Shown in pieces: positions 25,218 through 33,413 of a DNA stretch of 64,000 bases; position 1 is the stretch's first letter, and each line of letters starts with the position of its first letter. Source of the DNA: Oscillibacter sp. (GTDB lineage Bacteria; Bacillota; Clostridia; Oscillospirales; Oscillospiraceae); NCBI GenBank assembly GCA_020025475.1, contig JAHHSA010000001.1, positions 28,669-92,668 on the forward strand, given 5' to 3'. The position numbers were made by a program, and so were the translations under genes. A model generated the notes under the pieces. It made no database searches. It was not told the origin of the DNA and saw only the letters and a program-made list of their open reading frames with translations.

Positions 25218-25628
25218 TTAGAATTTGAGGGGCTTGTCCAAAAGAATATAGGTATAGACACCGCTGCCCAGCAGGGTGCCGGTTTGATCGGTGATCCGGA
25301 CGTCGTAGACGCAGAGAGTTTTACCACTTTTGACCTCACGGGCTTCGGCAGTTAGAGTATCTCCGGCATGGGCGCTGCGGAGATAGTGGTAGTCAGCGCA
25401 GACGGTAGCGGAAACAACACCGTGGGATGCGGAGGCTGCCCCGGCGGTCACATCGCCCAGAGTGAAATAAACACCGCCGTGCACGGTGTGAGCAGGATTG
25501 GTTTCGTCTTCGTGGGCAGCCTTGACAGCCCTGGCATATCCGGGTCCAATGTCGGTGACTTGAATTCCCAGCTTCCGGGCAAAGGCGTTTTGTTCGTTGC
25601 GGTAGCGCTTCAGCTGTTCAAAATCCAT
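25218..25628 (-). CDS. PaaI-family hotdog thioesterase
   Basis: About 136 residues. The hotdog thioesterase motif HTVHGGVYFTLGDVTAGAAS is intact, with the Asp/Gly-rich turn used by PaaI and 4-hydroxybenzoyl-CoA thioesterases. Strands such as ATVCADYHYLRSAHAGDTLTAEA follow. It should hydrolyse an acyl-CoA; the substrate is unknown. ATG 25628 is preceded by AAAGGAGGGG at a good distance, so the longer frame is discarded. It follows sigG by 53 bases in the same direction. Confidence 0.88.
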   Translation of the reverse strand: MDFEQLKRYRNEQNAFARKLGIQVTDIGPGYARAVKAAHEDETNPAHTVHGGVYFTLGDVTAGAASASHGVVSATVCADYHYLRSAHAGDTLTAEAREVKSGKTLCVYDVRITDQTGTLLGSGVYTYILLDKPLKF

Positions 25629-25681
25629 GGAGTACCCCTCCTTTAGAGATACTCTGATTTTACCGCGGGAAAGTGAAATGG

Positions 25682-26452
25682 TCAAATGTTCTTCTGAATA
25701 GTGTGCAGAGCACCTTTTTCCAGCCGGGAAACCTGGGCCTGAGAGATGCCAACCTCTGCGGATACCTCCATTTGAGTCTTGCCTTCACAGAAACGCAGTG
25801 TCAGAATGCGGCGCTCCCGGTCATCCAGATGGGTCATGGCATCCTTCAAAGCGATGCAGTCCGTCCAGAGCTCCACGCTGTTTTTTCGGTCCCTGACCTG
25901 GTCCATCACGCAGACGGTGTCACCGTCGTCGGCATAAAGGGGCTCATACAGGGAGACGGGCAGCGAAATCGCATCCATGGCGAAAATAACATCCTCTCGG
26001 GGAATGTCCAACTCGGTGGCGATTTGCTCTACTGTGGGTTCCTTCTGAGTTTCGCCCATCAGCTTTTCACGGGCCTGGAGAACTTTGTAGGCAGTATCCC
26101 GCGTACTGCGGGAAACACGAATTGCACTGTTGTCGCGGAGATAGCGGCGAATTTCACCGATAATCATTGGAACACCGTATGTGGAAAAGCGAACCGGTTG
26201 ATTGATGTCAAAATTATCAATGGCCTTGATCAATCCCACGCAGCCCACCTGAAAGAGGTCGTCTGCGTACTCGCCTCGGTTGGAAAACCGCTGAATGACG
26301 GAGAGTACCAAGCGGAGGTTCCCTTCAATCAGCTGTCGGCGGGCATCTTCATCGCCCTCTTTGGTGCGTCGCAGCAGTTCTACGGTCTCCACGTTTTTCA
26401 AAACCTTCAGTTTGGACGTGTTGATCCCTGCAATCTCCACTTTACCCTGCAT
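25682..26452 (-). CDS. sigG: RNA polymerase sporulation sigma factor sigma-G
   Basis: About 256 residues against 260 in Bacillus. The N-terminus KVEIAGINTSKLKVLKNVE is diagnostic for SigG. Region 2 is EGNLRLVLSVIQRFSNRGEYADDLFQVGCVGLIKAIDNFD and region 4 ends with GISQAQVSRLEKGAL. It directs late forespore transcription. ATG 26452 follows AGGAGG by eight bases; the longer frame upstream covers its promoter region and is not coding. Here it points away from sigE, with glnS and a thioesterase in between. Confidence 0.97.
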   Translation of the reverse strand: MQGKVEIAGINTSKLKVLKNVETVELLRRTKEGDEDARRQLIEGNLRLVLSVIQRFSNRGEYADDLFQVGCVGLIKAIDNFDINQPVRFSTYGVPMIIGEIRRYLRDNSAIRVSRSTRDTAYKVLQAREKLMGETQKEPTVEQIATELDIPREDVIFAMDAISLPVSLYEPLYADDGDTVCVMDQVRDRKNSVELWTDCIALKDAMTHLDDRERRILTLRFCEGKTQMEVSAEVGISQAQVSRLEKGALHTIQKNI

Positions 26453-26482
26453 GAATCCGGCCTCCTGTCCTGTGATAGGAAC

Positions 26483-26511
26483 AGTATTACCGGGCAGATG
26501 GTTCCTAATAC
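26483..26511 (-). promoter_or_regulatory. Possible forespore (sigma-F type) promoter of sigG
   Basis: On the minus strand, GTATT (26507-26511) and GGTAATACT (26483-26491) are 15 bases apart and about 31 bases upstream of the sigG ATG. The -35 resembles GYWTA and the -10 the GG-plus-A/T-rich sigma-F pattern. Bacillus sigG is sigma-F dependent, which supports the reading, but the match is short. Confidence 0.42.
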
Positions 26512-26605
26512 AGGAAGGATTTTCCGCTTCCTGTCGGTGAGACGGCGACAGCACTTGAGAATCATTGAATTTGGAACCGCAGTTCAGTGGGGCAGCGTGG
26601 GAAGC

Positions 26606-26635
26606 TGCATAGGACAGCCAAAGAACCGCATAACG
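26606..26635 (+). promoter_or_regulatory. Possible forespore (sigma-G/F type) promoter of ylmC
   Basis: TGCATA (26606-26611) matches the forespore -35. CATAACG (26629-26635), 17 bases on, partly matches the CATACTA -10. It lies 20 bases before ATG 26655. Suggestive only. Confidence 0.33.
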
Positions 26636-26654
26636 TGACAGGGGAGGTGAAAGG

Positions 26655-26939
26655 ATGCAATGCAGAGTGCGGGATCTCCAGTGCAAGGAGGTCATCAACA
26701 TCTGCGATGGCTGCCGCCTTGGCTATGTGGGCGATGTGGATGTCCGGGTGCCGGAGGGTCAGGTGGTGGCCATTGTGGTATACGGCCCCTGCCGTTTTTT
26801 TGGATTGTTTGGCAGAGGGGAGGAATACTATATTCCCTGGGATTGCATCCAGCGCATCGGAGATGACATCATTCTGGTGGATAAGCCGTGTCCGCGCTCA
26901 GATTTGCGAGAGGAGCGGAAACGGCGCTGGTGCCGATAG
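26655..26939 (+). CDS. ylmC: YlmC/YmxH family sporulation-associated protein
   Basis: 94 residues with the PRC-barrel-like YlmC/YmxH pattern: RVRDLQCKEVINICDGCRLGYVGDVDV and EEYYIPWDCIQRIGDDIILVD. Homologues are small and linked to sporulation by gene context, often near sigE and sigG. ATG 26655 follows GGGGAGGTGAAAGG. It is divergent from sigG and followed by its own terminator. The molecular function is unknown. Confidence 0.9.
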   Translation: MQCRVRDLQCKEVINICDGCRLGYVGDVDVRVPEGQVVAIVVYGPCRFFGLFGRGEEYYIPWDCIQRIGDDIILVDKPCPRSDLREERKRRWCR

Positions 26940-26947
26940 GGAGATGG

Positions 26948-26985
26948 GCGGAGGCCGGTCATTTCGGCCTCCGCAGTTTCTTTTG
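26948..26985 (+). terminator. Intrinsic terminator after ylmC
   Basis: GCGGAGGCCG (26948-26957) pairs with CGGCCTCCGC (26965-26974), followed by AGTTTCTTTTG. Confidence 0.88.
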
Positions 26986-26995
26986 AAAATAATAC

Positions 26996-27024
26996 TTGCA
27001 ATACTTGACGGATTATGGTATTAT
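26996..27024 (+). promoter_or_regulatory. Sigma-A-type promoter of rpsB-tsf
   Basis: TTGCAA (26996-27001) and TATTAT (27019-27024) are 17 bases apart. A second -35-like TTGACG at 27005 has no partner at the right distance. Confidence 0.65.
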
Positions 27025-27029
27025 ATCAC

Positions 27030-27120
27030 AGCATTCCGCACGGCGCGTCGACTCCCTGTCTGTGCCCTTTCAGGGTTGGCAGGGGGGATGAAGCCGCCGG
27101 AGGTAAAACTAAATTTGTTT
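27030..27120 (+). promoter_or_regulatory. Structured leader of rpsB
   Basis: About 105 bases separate the promoter from the rpsB ATG. Within it, an outer CCCTG (27054-27058) can pair with CAGGG (27080-27084) around an inner CCCT (27065-27068) / AGGG (27072-27075) hairpin. Ribosomal protein S2 operons are autoregulated through leaders in other bacteria, so a binding site is plausible; the match to any known leader was not tested. Confidence 0.4.
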
Positions 27121-27136
27121 GGAGGAACACACTAAC

Positions 27137-27865
27137 ATGGCAAATTCTAACGTCGTATCCATGAAAGCCCTGCTGGAGGCAGGCGTCCACTTCGGTCATC
27201 AGACCCGTCGCTGGAACCCCAAGATGGCTCCCTACATTTACACTGAGCGCAACGGTATCTATATCGTTGACCTGCAGAAGACGGTCCGCAAGCTGGAGGA
27301 GGCTTACAGCTTCGTCCGTCAGCTGGCTGAGAATGGCCAGTCTCTGCTGTTCGTGGGCACCAAAAAGCAGGCTCAGGAGGCTATTCGCGACGAGGCAACC
27401 CGCTGCGGTCAGTACTATGTCAACGCTCGTTGGCTGGGCGGCATGATGACCAACTTCAAGACCATGCGCACTCGCGTGGAGCGTCTGAACCAGCTCAAGA
27501 CCATGCAGGAGGACGGCACCTTTGATATGCTGCCCAAAAAGGAAGTCATGAAGCACATGGGCGAAATCGCTAAGCTGGAGAAGTATCTCGGCGGCGTGAA
27601 GGACATGAAGAAGCTGCCCGGCGCTCTGTTCATCGTGGATACCCGCAAGGAGCGTAACGCCATTGCTGAGGCTCACAAGCTGGGCATCCCTGTTGTTGCA
27701 ATCGCTGACACCAACTGCGATCCCGACGAGATCGATTACGTCATCCCCGGCAACGACGACGCTATTCGCGCCATCAAGCTGATCTCTTCCATTATGGCTA
27801 ACGCCGTTCTGGAGGGCAAGCAGGGCGAGCAGACCGCTGAGGCTGCCGCTGAGGACGCTCAGTAA
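27137..27865 (+). CDS. rpsB: 30S ribosomal protein S2
   Basis: 242 residues with the S2 signature VSMKALLEAGVHFGHQTRRWNPKMAPYIYTERNGI and the C-terminal block VAIADTNCDPDEIDYVIPGNDDAIRAI. It binds the small-subunit head and is needed for S1 recruitment. ATG 27137 with GGAGGA at 27121-27126 is the start; a TTG at 27119 lies on the ribosome binding site. Strongly biased codons (CGT, CGC, GCT, GTT) mark high expression. It is followed by tsf, the universal order. Confidence 0.98.
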   Translation: MANSNVVSMKALLEAGVHFGHQTRRWNPKMAPYIYTERNGIYIVDLQKTVRKLEEAYSFVRQLAENGQSLLFVGTKKQAQEAIRDEATRCGQYYVNARWLGGMMTNFKTMRTRVERLNQLKTMQEDGTFDMLPKKEVMKHMGEIAKLEKYLGGVKDMKKLPGALFIVDTRKERNAIAEAHKLGIPVVAIADTNCDPDEIDYVIPGNDDAIRAIKLISSIMANAVLEGKQGEQTAEAAAEDAQ

Positions 27866-27877
27866 TTAGATTTTCCA

Positions 27878-27894
27878 GAGAGCGCAGAGCTCTC
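27878..27894 (+). other. Short hairpin between rpsB and tsf
   Basis: GAGAGC (27878-27883) pairs with GCTCTC (27889-27894), followed by CAAAAAATTCTTTATT. The stem is only six pairs and lacks a good T-run, so it may be a partial attenuator or processing site, or nothing. Confidence 0.3.
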
Positions 27895-27924
27895 CAAAAA
27901 ATTCTTTATTTGGAGGAATTGAAA

Positions 27925-28842
27925 ATGGCTTTTACCGCTGCAGATGTTAAGACCCTGCGTGAGAAAACCGGCGTTGGCATGATGGACTGCAAGAAGGCCC
28001 TGACCGAAGCTGACGGCGATATGGATAAGGCAATCGAGATCCTTCGTGAGAAGGGCCTGGCTGCTTCCGTGAAGAAGGCTGGCCGTGTTGCCGCTGAGGG
28101 TATGGCTTACGCTGCATCTATCGATGGCGTGGGCGTTCTGGTCGAGGTCAATGCCGAGACTGACTTCGTCGCCAAGAATGAGAAGTTCGTGAACTTTGTT
28201 CACGGCGTGGCTGCTACTGTTGCCAAGGAGAATCCCGCTGATATGGATGCCCTGATGGAGTGCAAGTACAACGGGACCGATTTGACCGTGCTGCAGCAGC
28301 AGCAGGAGATGGTCCTCGTCATCGGTGAGAACATTAAGGTTCGCCGTTTCGCTCGCTTCGCTGACGGTGTTTCCGTGGCTTACGTCCACGCTGGCGGCAA
28401 GATCGGTGTTTTGGTTAACCTGGACACTGAGCTGTCTGCGGAGCAGGTCGAGGAGTGCGGCAAGGACGTCGCTATGCAGATTGCTGCTCTGAATCCCCGT
28501 TTCTGGGACAAGACTCAGGTCACCCAGGACGTTCTGGACGAGGAGAAGAAGATCATGATGGTCCAGATGGAGAACGACCCCAAGATGGCTTCCAAGCCCG
28601 AGCAGGTGCGTGAGAAGATCGTCATGGGCAAGCTGAACAAGTTCTACTCTGAGAACTGCCTGCTGCAGCAGGAGTTCGTGAAGGACGGCTCCATGACTGT
28701 CGAGCAGTATATCGCTGCTACCGCAAAGGCACTGGGTGGTGCTATCACTTTCAAGAGCGCTGTGCGTTTTGAGAAGGGTGAGGGCATCGAGAAGAAGCAG
28801 GAGGACTTCGCTGCTGAGATCGCTTCCATGGTGAAGGGTTAA
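27925..28842 (+). CDS. tsf: Elongation factor Ts
   Basis: About 305 residues. The N-terminal UBA-like domain VKTLREKTGVGMMDCKKALTEADGDMDKAIEILREKG and the TDFVAKNE signature are intact. It is the guanine nucleotide exchange factor for EF-Tu. ATG 27925 follows GGAGG; the TTG at 27910 overlaps that site. Codon bias matches rpsB. Confidence 0.98.
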   Translation: MAFTAADVKTLREKTGVGMMDCKKALTEADGDMDKAIEILREKGLAASVKKAGRVAAEGMAYAASIDGVGVLVEVNAETDFVAKNEKFVNFVHGVAATVAKENPADMDALMECKYNGTDLTVLQQQQEMVLVIGENIKVRRFARFADGVSVAYVHAGGKIGVLVNLDTELSAEQVEECGKDVAMQIAALNPRFWDKTQVTQDVLDEEKKIMMVQMENDPKMASKPEQVREKIVMGKLNKFYSENCLLQQEFVKDGSMTVEQYIAATAKALGGAITFKSAVRFEKGEGIEKKQEDFAAEIASMVKG

Positions 28843-28870
28843 TCAGAAAGTTTCCGAATATTGTCTGAAA

Positions 28871-28900
28871 AGGTCCACGGGTTTGCCGTGGACCTTTTTT
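28871..28900 (+). terminator. Intrinsic terminator after tsf
   Basis: AGGTCCACGG (28871-28880) pairs with CCGTGGACCT (28886-28895) around a five-base loop, then a run of T residues to 28900. Confidence 0.94.
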
Positions 28901-28978
28901 GTGTTCGAAAGCGAGACAGGCAGGATCAGAAGATTCCGCGCGAAAAGCCGGGAATTTAGGGCGAAGCACGCCTTTCTC

Positions 28979-29007
28979 TTGTATTAGACAGGTTTTTCTG
29001 ATATACT
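28979..29007 (+). promoter_or_regulatory. Sigma-A-type promoter of the site-2 protease / scp operon
   Basis: TTGTAT (28979-28984) and TATACT (29002-29007) are 17 bases apart, 38 bases before ATG 29046. Confidence 0.7.
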
Positions 29008-29045
29008 AACAATGTATTTTTGCCGTTATTGATTGGGGATTCAAA

Positions 29046-29705
29046 ATGCTTCAGCACTTACAGAACTTAGCACAGAATCTGGACGTTGCCTCCATGGGAG
29101 AGATGGTGCTCCGTGTGGCGGCAGTCTTTCTATGCCTGACGGTTCATGAGACCTGCCATGGCCTGGCGGCATTGGCTCTGGGGGACCCCACGGCCAAGTC
29201 CATGCACCGACTCAGCCTCAATCCCTTTCGCCATATTGACTGGCTAGGATTGGGAATGATGCTGGTGGCTGGATTCGGTTGGGCAAAACCGGTGCCGGTT
29301 GACCCTAGCTATTTTAAAAAACCAAAGGAAGGTATGGCTTTGACTGCACTGGCTGGGCCAGTGTCCAACTTTGCATTGGCACTTTTGGCAATGTTAGTCT
29401 GCAAAGGCATATACCTTTACGCGCCATACAATGCCGTATGGAACATGGTGTTTGAATATCTGTTGTACATGGTTGCACCCCTCTCCGTTGGGTTTGGACT
29501 TTTCAATCTGCTCCCCATCCCACCGCTGGATGGGTCCAAGGTGCTGGGAGCACTGCTTCCGGACCATCTCTATTTTATGCAGATGCGCTATGAGCGCTAT
29601 GGTATGTTGGTGCTGCTGGTCATCGCCTTCTTCGGAATTGGAGACGGCGTGGTGGGGACTGCCATCAACGGGGTCTATCTTGGGCTGTTCAATCTGTTCT
29701 TTTGA
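29046..29705 (+). CDS. Site-2 protease family (M50) membrane metalloprotease
   Basis: 219 residues, multi-pass. HETCH at residues 34-38 is the zinc HExxH, and the distal LPIPPLDGSK supplies the third ligand (Asp), the hallmark of rhomboid-unrelated S2P enzymes. It lacks PDZ or CBS domains, so it belongs to the minimal YwhC-like group. The substrate is unknown. In many clostridia this gene directly precedes scpA, as here (nine-base gap). Confidence 0.92.
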   Translation: MLQHLQNLAQNLDVASMGEMVLRVAAVFLCLTVHETCHGLAALALGDPTAKSMHRLSLNPFRHIDWLGLGMMLVAGFGWAKPVPVDPSYFKKPKEGMALTALAGPVSNFALALLAMLVCKGIYLYAPYNAVWNMVFEYLLYMVAPLSVGFGLFNLLPIPPLDGSKVLGALLPDHLYFMQMRYERYGMLVLLVIAFFGIGDGVVGTAINGVYLGLFNLFF

Positions 29706-29714
29706 GGTGTGACG

Positions 29715-30497
29715 GTGGAAAATCCTGTCTTCAAATTGGAAAAAGTGGTCCGATCCAAGTCAGAGGAGATGCAGGACTTTGAGGGCCCTCTGGATCTGAT
29801 TTTGTTTTTGTTGAGCAAGAATAAAATGGAGATTCAGGATATCTCCATTTCTTTGATCTGCGACCAGTATATCGAGTGGCTGGAGCGGCGGCAGAAGATG
29901 GATCTGGAAGTTGCCAGCGAGTTCGTCACGATGGCATCGCATCTGGTTTTCATTAAGACACGGATGCTGCTCTCTATGGAGGACGAGGAGGCTCAGAGCG
30001 AGATGGATGCGCTGATCCAGTCCCTGGAAGAGCGCAGGCACAATGAAAACTATATGCGGATTAAGGCGCTTACCGTGCAGTTTTCTGCCATGGGGGAGTT
30101 TGGCCGGAATATCATGACTCGCAATCCAGAACCCATGGAGCGTGGAAAAGTTCTGGAATACCAGCACGAGCCGTCAGATTTACTGCGGGCCATGACAGAA
30201 ATTCAAAATCGGGCGGAACGCGCCATGCCGCCGTCCCAGGATATCTTCCACGAGATTGTGTGTCACGAGCCTTATCCTGTGGCCAGCAAGGCTCGAGAAA
30301 TACTGATGCGGCTGAAAGAACAGGGAATCACGCACTTCCGACTCTTGTTTCGCGGCAATCGCAGCCGAAGCGAGGTGGTTGCCACTTTTCTGGCGGTCCT
30401 GGAACTGTGCCGCGCCCGCGTGCTCCATCTGACCGGCTCTGAAGCGGATTGTACCGTGCGACAGGAGCGGGAAATACCGGATGATTTGAAGCTGTAA
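29715..30497 (+). CDS. scpA: Segregation and condensation protein A
   Basis: About 260 residues. ScpA is the kleisin that bridges the SMC dimer. The N-terminal DFEGPLDLILFLLSKNKMEIQDISISLICDQYIEWLE is the family signature, and the C-terminal winged-helix end contains VVATFLAVLELCRARVL. GTG 29715 with GAGG seven bases upstream is preferred to GTG 29709. The next gene encodes ScpB. Confidence 0.96.
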   Translation: MENPVFKLEKVVRSKSEEMQDFEGPLDLILFLLSKNKMEIQDISISLICDQYIEWLERRQKMDLEVASEFVTMASHLVFIKTRMLLSMEDEEAQSEMDALIQSLEERRHNENYMRIKALTVQFSAMGEFGRNIMTRNPEPMERGKVLEYQHEPSDLLRAMTEIQNRAERAMPPSQDIFHEIVCHEPYPVASKAREILMRLKEQGITHFRLLFRGNRSRSEVVATFLAVLELCRARVLHLTGSEADCTVRQEREIPDDLKL

Positions 30498-30511
30498 GGA
30501 GTACAACTGCT

Positions 30512-31132
30512 GTGGAAACCTTAGAAATGAAGGAAGTAGTATCTGCCATTGAGGCCATTGTTTTTGCATCCGGTGAGCCGGTTGCGGTTGAGCGTATCTG
30601 TACGGCTTTGAATCTGGATCGGGAGACGGCGGAGAAGCTGCTGCAGCAGCTGGCGGACCAGTATGCCTACGACCGACGGGGCGTCCGATTGCTCCATATC
30701 GAAGACAGTTGGCAGATGTGTTCCGCGCCGGAATACGGCGATATAATTCGCAAGACGTTTGAAATTCGAAAGCAGGCAAAGCTGAGCCAGCCAGCGCTGG
30801 AGGTATTGACCATTGTGGCCTATTACCAGCCTACCACCCGGGCCTATGTGGATCAAATCCGGGGTGTGGACAGTGCCTATACCATGGGCCTGCTGCTGGA
30901 GAGAGACATGATTGAGGAGTGCGGCAGGTTACAGGTGCCTGGCAGACCCCATCTCTACCGGACCACCAAACAATTTCTGCGCGCCTTCCACCTGAACAGC
31001 CTGAAAGATCTACCGGAAATGCCGGACTTGGCAGCAGAGGGGCAGATGCGGCTCAACGAGATGGGAGAGATCGTGGATCCTGCCTTGCGGTCCGACGGCA
31101 AGGGCGCACAAAAAGACGAGAAAGCGCTGTAA
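30512..31132 (+). CDS. scpB: Segregation and condensation protein B
   Basis: 206 residues with two winged-helix domains. Family blocks are IEAIVFASGEPVAVERI and KLSQPALEVLTIVAYYQPTTRAYVDQIRGVDS, then RPHLYRTTKQFLRAF. It forms the SMC-ScpAB condensin with ScpA. GTG 30512 is ten bases from AGGAG; ATG 30527 is an alternative start five residues later. The C-terminal 40 residues are charged and probably disordered. Confidence 0.96.
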   Translation: METLEMKEVVSAIEAIVFASGEPVAVERICTALNLDRETAEKLLQQLADQYAYDRRGVRLLHIEDSWQMCSAPEYGDIIRKTFEIRKQAKLSQPALEVLTIVAYYQPTTRAYVDQIRGVDSAYTMGLLLERDMIEECGRLQVPGRPHLYRTTKQFLRAFHLNSLKDLPEMPDLAAEGQMRLNEMGEIVDPALRSDGKGAQKDEKAL

Positions 31133-31170
31133 AAGACAGCATTGCCCGGAGCGGGAGGTGAGAGGGCTTT

Positions 31171-31842
31171 ATGGCATTCCTTTGGATCATCGGCGTCCTG
31201 TGTGCGCTGGTTGTCCTGATTGCGCTGCTTCGGGTGGGTGTTCGAGTGACACTTCACGGTGGAGAAATGGCTGTAGATGTGAAAGTTGGACCCGTCCGCT
31301 TTCGTGTTTTCCCGGGAAAGGACCGAAAACAGCCGTCGGAGGCGCAGAACACGGCACAAAACAAAAAAACATTCAAAGAGGCAGGAATCAAGCCTGCCTC
31401 TGCAAAGTCTAAGCTTCCAAAGATTCCCATGGCAGAGATCAAAAATCTGATTAAAACACTGTGGCCTCCGTTAAAAGAAGCTCTGGCCCGGACACGCCGA
31501 GGCATTCGCATCGACCCGCTTCAGCTTTCTTTGACAGTGGGCGGCGAAGAGGACCCGGCGGAGGCTGCGCAGCTCTACGGAAAGCTCTCTGGCGCTGTCT
31601 GGACCAGCATGCCCGTTTTGGAGCGGATGATCGCAATTCGAGAGCCTCAAATACACCTCGAAATTGATTTTCAGGCACCGAAAACAACGGCAGAGGGGAC
31701 CATTGGCATATCCATCCGCATGGGGACTGCACTTGCAATTATGTGGACCCTGACGGTGCCTGGGGTCAAATGGTTTCTGGCATTTCAAAAAAGACAACAG
31801 AAGCAGTCATCGCCTACGCCTGCAGCTGATGCGGTGAATTGA
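31171..31842 (+). CDS. DUF2953 family membrane-anchored protein
   Basis: 223 residues. An N-terminal helix (WIIGVLCALVVLIALLRVGV) is followed by a strand-rich start VRVTLHGGEMAVDVKVGPVRFRVFP, the pattern of DUF2953, and a C-terminal hydrophobic segment. A Lys/Gln-rich linker spans residues 50-85. In sporulating clostridia it is regularly found between scpB and ytfJ, as here, and a sporulation role has been suggested from that context. The function is unknown. Confidence 0.85.
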   Translation: MAFLWIIGVLCALVVLIALLRVGVRVTLHGGEMAVDVKVGPVRFRVFPGKDRKQPSEAQNTAQNKKTFKEAGIKPASAKSKLPKIPMAEIKNLIKTLWPPLKEALARTRRGIRIDPLQLSLTVGGEEDPAEAAQLYGKLSGAVWTSMPVLERMIAIREPQIHLEIDFQAPKTTAEGTIGISIRMGTALAIMWTLTVPGVKWFLAFQKRQQKQSSPTPAADAVN

Positions 31843-31858
31843 GAAAGGAAGAGCAATT

Positions 31859-32260
31859 ATGGAGAATTCCGCAGAGAAGAAGAACCCGATCAGTGAAGCA
31901 CTGATCTCCACGATGGAAAAGATCCGGGAGATGGTGGATACCAACACAATTGTTGGCCGGCCAATCACCACAGCGGACGGCGTGACGCTGATTCCAATTT
32001 CCAAGGTCAGCTTCGGATTTGGCGGCGGCGGCAATGATTACGGTGGCGATCCAGGCAAGCACAGCGTCGGAAGCGGTGCAGGCGCCGGCGCCAAGATTGA
32101 TCCTGTGGCCTTTCTGGTGGTTAAGGATGGGATCACCCGTGTCCTGCCTGTAGCAACGCCTCCGGTGTCTACCATGGATCGTATTGTGGATATGGTGCCC
32201 GATATGGTGGCAAAGGTGGAAAATTATTTCGACAAAAAAGAAGAAAAAGAATCGCTCTGA
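31859..32260 (+). CDS. ytfJ: GerW/YtfJ family spore protein
   Basis: 133 residues with the family core TNTIVGRPITTADGVTLIPISKVSFGFGGGG followed by GAGAGAKIDPVAFLVVKDG. In Bacillus, GerW (YtfJ) is a forespore-made protein required for normal germination with L-alanine. ATG 31859 follows GAAAGGAAGAG. The neighbours DUF2953 and a D,D-carboxypeptidase match the usual clostridial order. Confidence 0.94.
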   Translation: MENSAEKKNPISEALISTMEKIREMVDTNTIVGRPITTADGVTLIPISKVSFGFGGGGNDYGGDPGKHSVGSGAGAGAKIDPVAFLVVKDGITRVLPVATPPVSTMDRIVDMVPDMVAKVENYFDKKEEKESL

Positions 32261-32303
32261 TTGGGTATACTACCATCACGTTGTTTTTGCGAGGTGATGG
32301 TCA

Positions 32304-33395
32304 TTGACCCGTCGAATTTTGAGCTGGGCGGCTGCGGTTATCCTGCTGGCAGGGCTGCTCTCCGGCAAGGCGGCAGCTGTCAGTACGTCGGCCACTTCCG
32401 CAATCCTGGTGGATGCGGAGAGTGGGCGGGTGCTCTATGAGCAAAATGCGGATGCCAGAATGCGCATTGCCAGCACTACCAAGATCCTGACGGCTCTTGT
32501 TGCGCTTCAGGATGGCCATCTTTGGGATCAGGTTACGGTGGGACCGGATGCCGCCGGAACAGAGGGCTCTTCCATGTATTTGAAAGAGGGGGAAATCCTG
32601 CGTCTGGAAACGCTGCTCTATGGGCTGATGTTATCATCGGGCAACGATGCGGCCATTGCCATTGCTGACCATGTGAGCGGCAGTGTGCCGGAATTTGTGG
32701 CACGGATGAACGAGACGGCGGCGGAGATCGGCATGACGCACTCCTCCTTCGCAAATCCCAACGGTCTGGACCACGAAAACCATTATTCCACAGCTCGGGA
32801 TATGGCGCTGTTGGCCCGAGCAGCAGTGAAAAATGAAACATTGGTGCGGATTGCCTCCACACAGCGCATCAGCATTGAAGGGCGCACGATGACCAATCAC
32901 AACAAGCTCCTGCACTATATGGATGGGTGTATCGGCTTGAAAACCGGATATACCCGTGCCGCAGGCCGCACTCTGGTCAGCTGTGCGGAGCGAAACGGGC
33001 AGCGGCTGGTGGCGGTGACGCTTCAGGACGGAAATGACTGGGCGGATCATCAGGCTTTATATGACTACGGCTTTTCCAACTATCCCGCCAGTTATCCGGC
33101 GGTGCTTGGAAAGAAGCTGGGAACGGCTCCGGTGGCGGGCGGTGTAGGGGAAGAAGTCCCGCTGGTGGCAGCGACGTCTTTTTCCTGGCCGCTGGCAGAG
33201 GGAGAAAAACTGGAGGTGCGGCAATCGCTGCCGGTACCGCTGACAGCGCCTATGGCGGCTGGAACACAGGTTGGTGAGGCCATCATCCTGGTGGACGGCA
33301 GGGAAGTGGGGCGAGTCGACATCCTCTGCGGCAGAGACGTACTGCCCAGACTGGAACCGGCCATTGCCGCCTTGCGCCTGAGACTTCCTGAATAA
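32304..33395 (+). CDS. D-alanyl-D-alanine carboxypeptidase (DacF/PBP5-like)
   Basis: 363 residues with a cleavable-looking signal peptide (residues 1-25, ending KAAA). The penicillin-binding triad is complete: S57-T-T-K60, SSGNDAA, and KTGYT. A C-terminal beta-domain follows (residues 260-340), and the end may anchor to the membrane. It trims the terminal D-Ala of peptidoglycan stem peptides. Next to ytfJ it may be the sporulation-linked DacF or DacB type, which reduces cortex cross-linking, but the sequence alone does not settle this. Start TTG 32304 follows GAGGTGA. Confidence 0.9.
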   Translation: MTRRILSWAAAVILLAGLLSGKAAAVSTSATSAILVDAESGRVLYEQNADARMRIASTTKILTALVALQDGHLWDQVTVGPDAAGTEGSSMYLKEGEILRLETLLYGLMLSSGNDAAIAIADHVSGSVPEFVARMNETAAEIGMTHSSFANPNGLDHENHYSTARDMALLARAAVKNETLVRIASTQRISIEGRTMTNHNKLLHYMDGCIGLKTGYTRAAGRTLVSCAERNGQRLVAVTLQDGNDWADHQALYDYGFSNYPASYPAVLGKKLGTAPVAGGVGEEVPLVAATSFSWPLAEGEKLEVRQSLPVPLTAPMAAGTQVGEAIILVDGREVGRVDILCGRDVLPRLEPAIAALRLRLPE

Positions 33396-33413
33396 CATAG
33401 AAATGAGAGTAAC

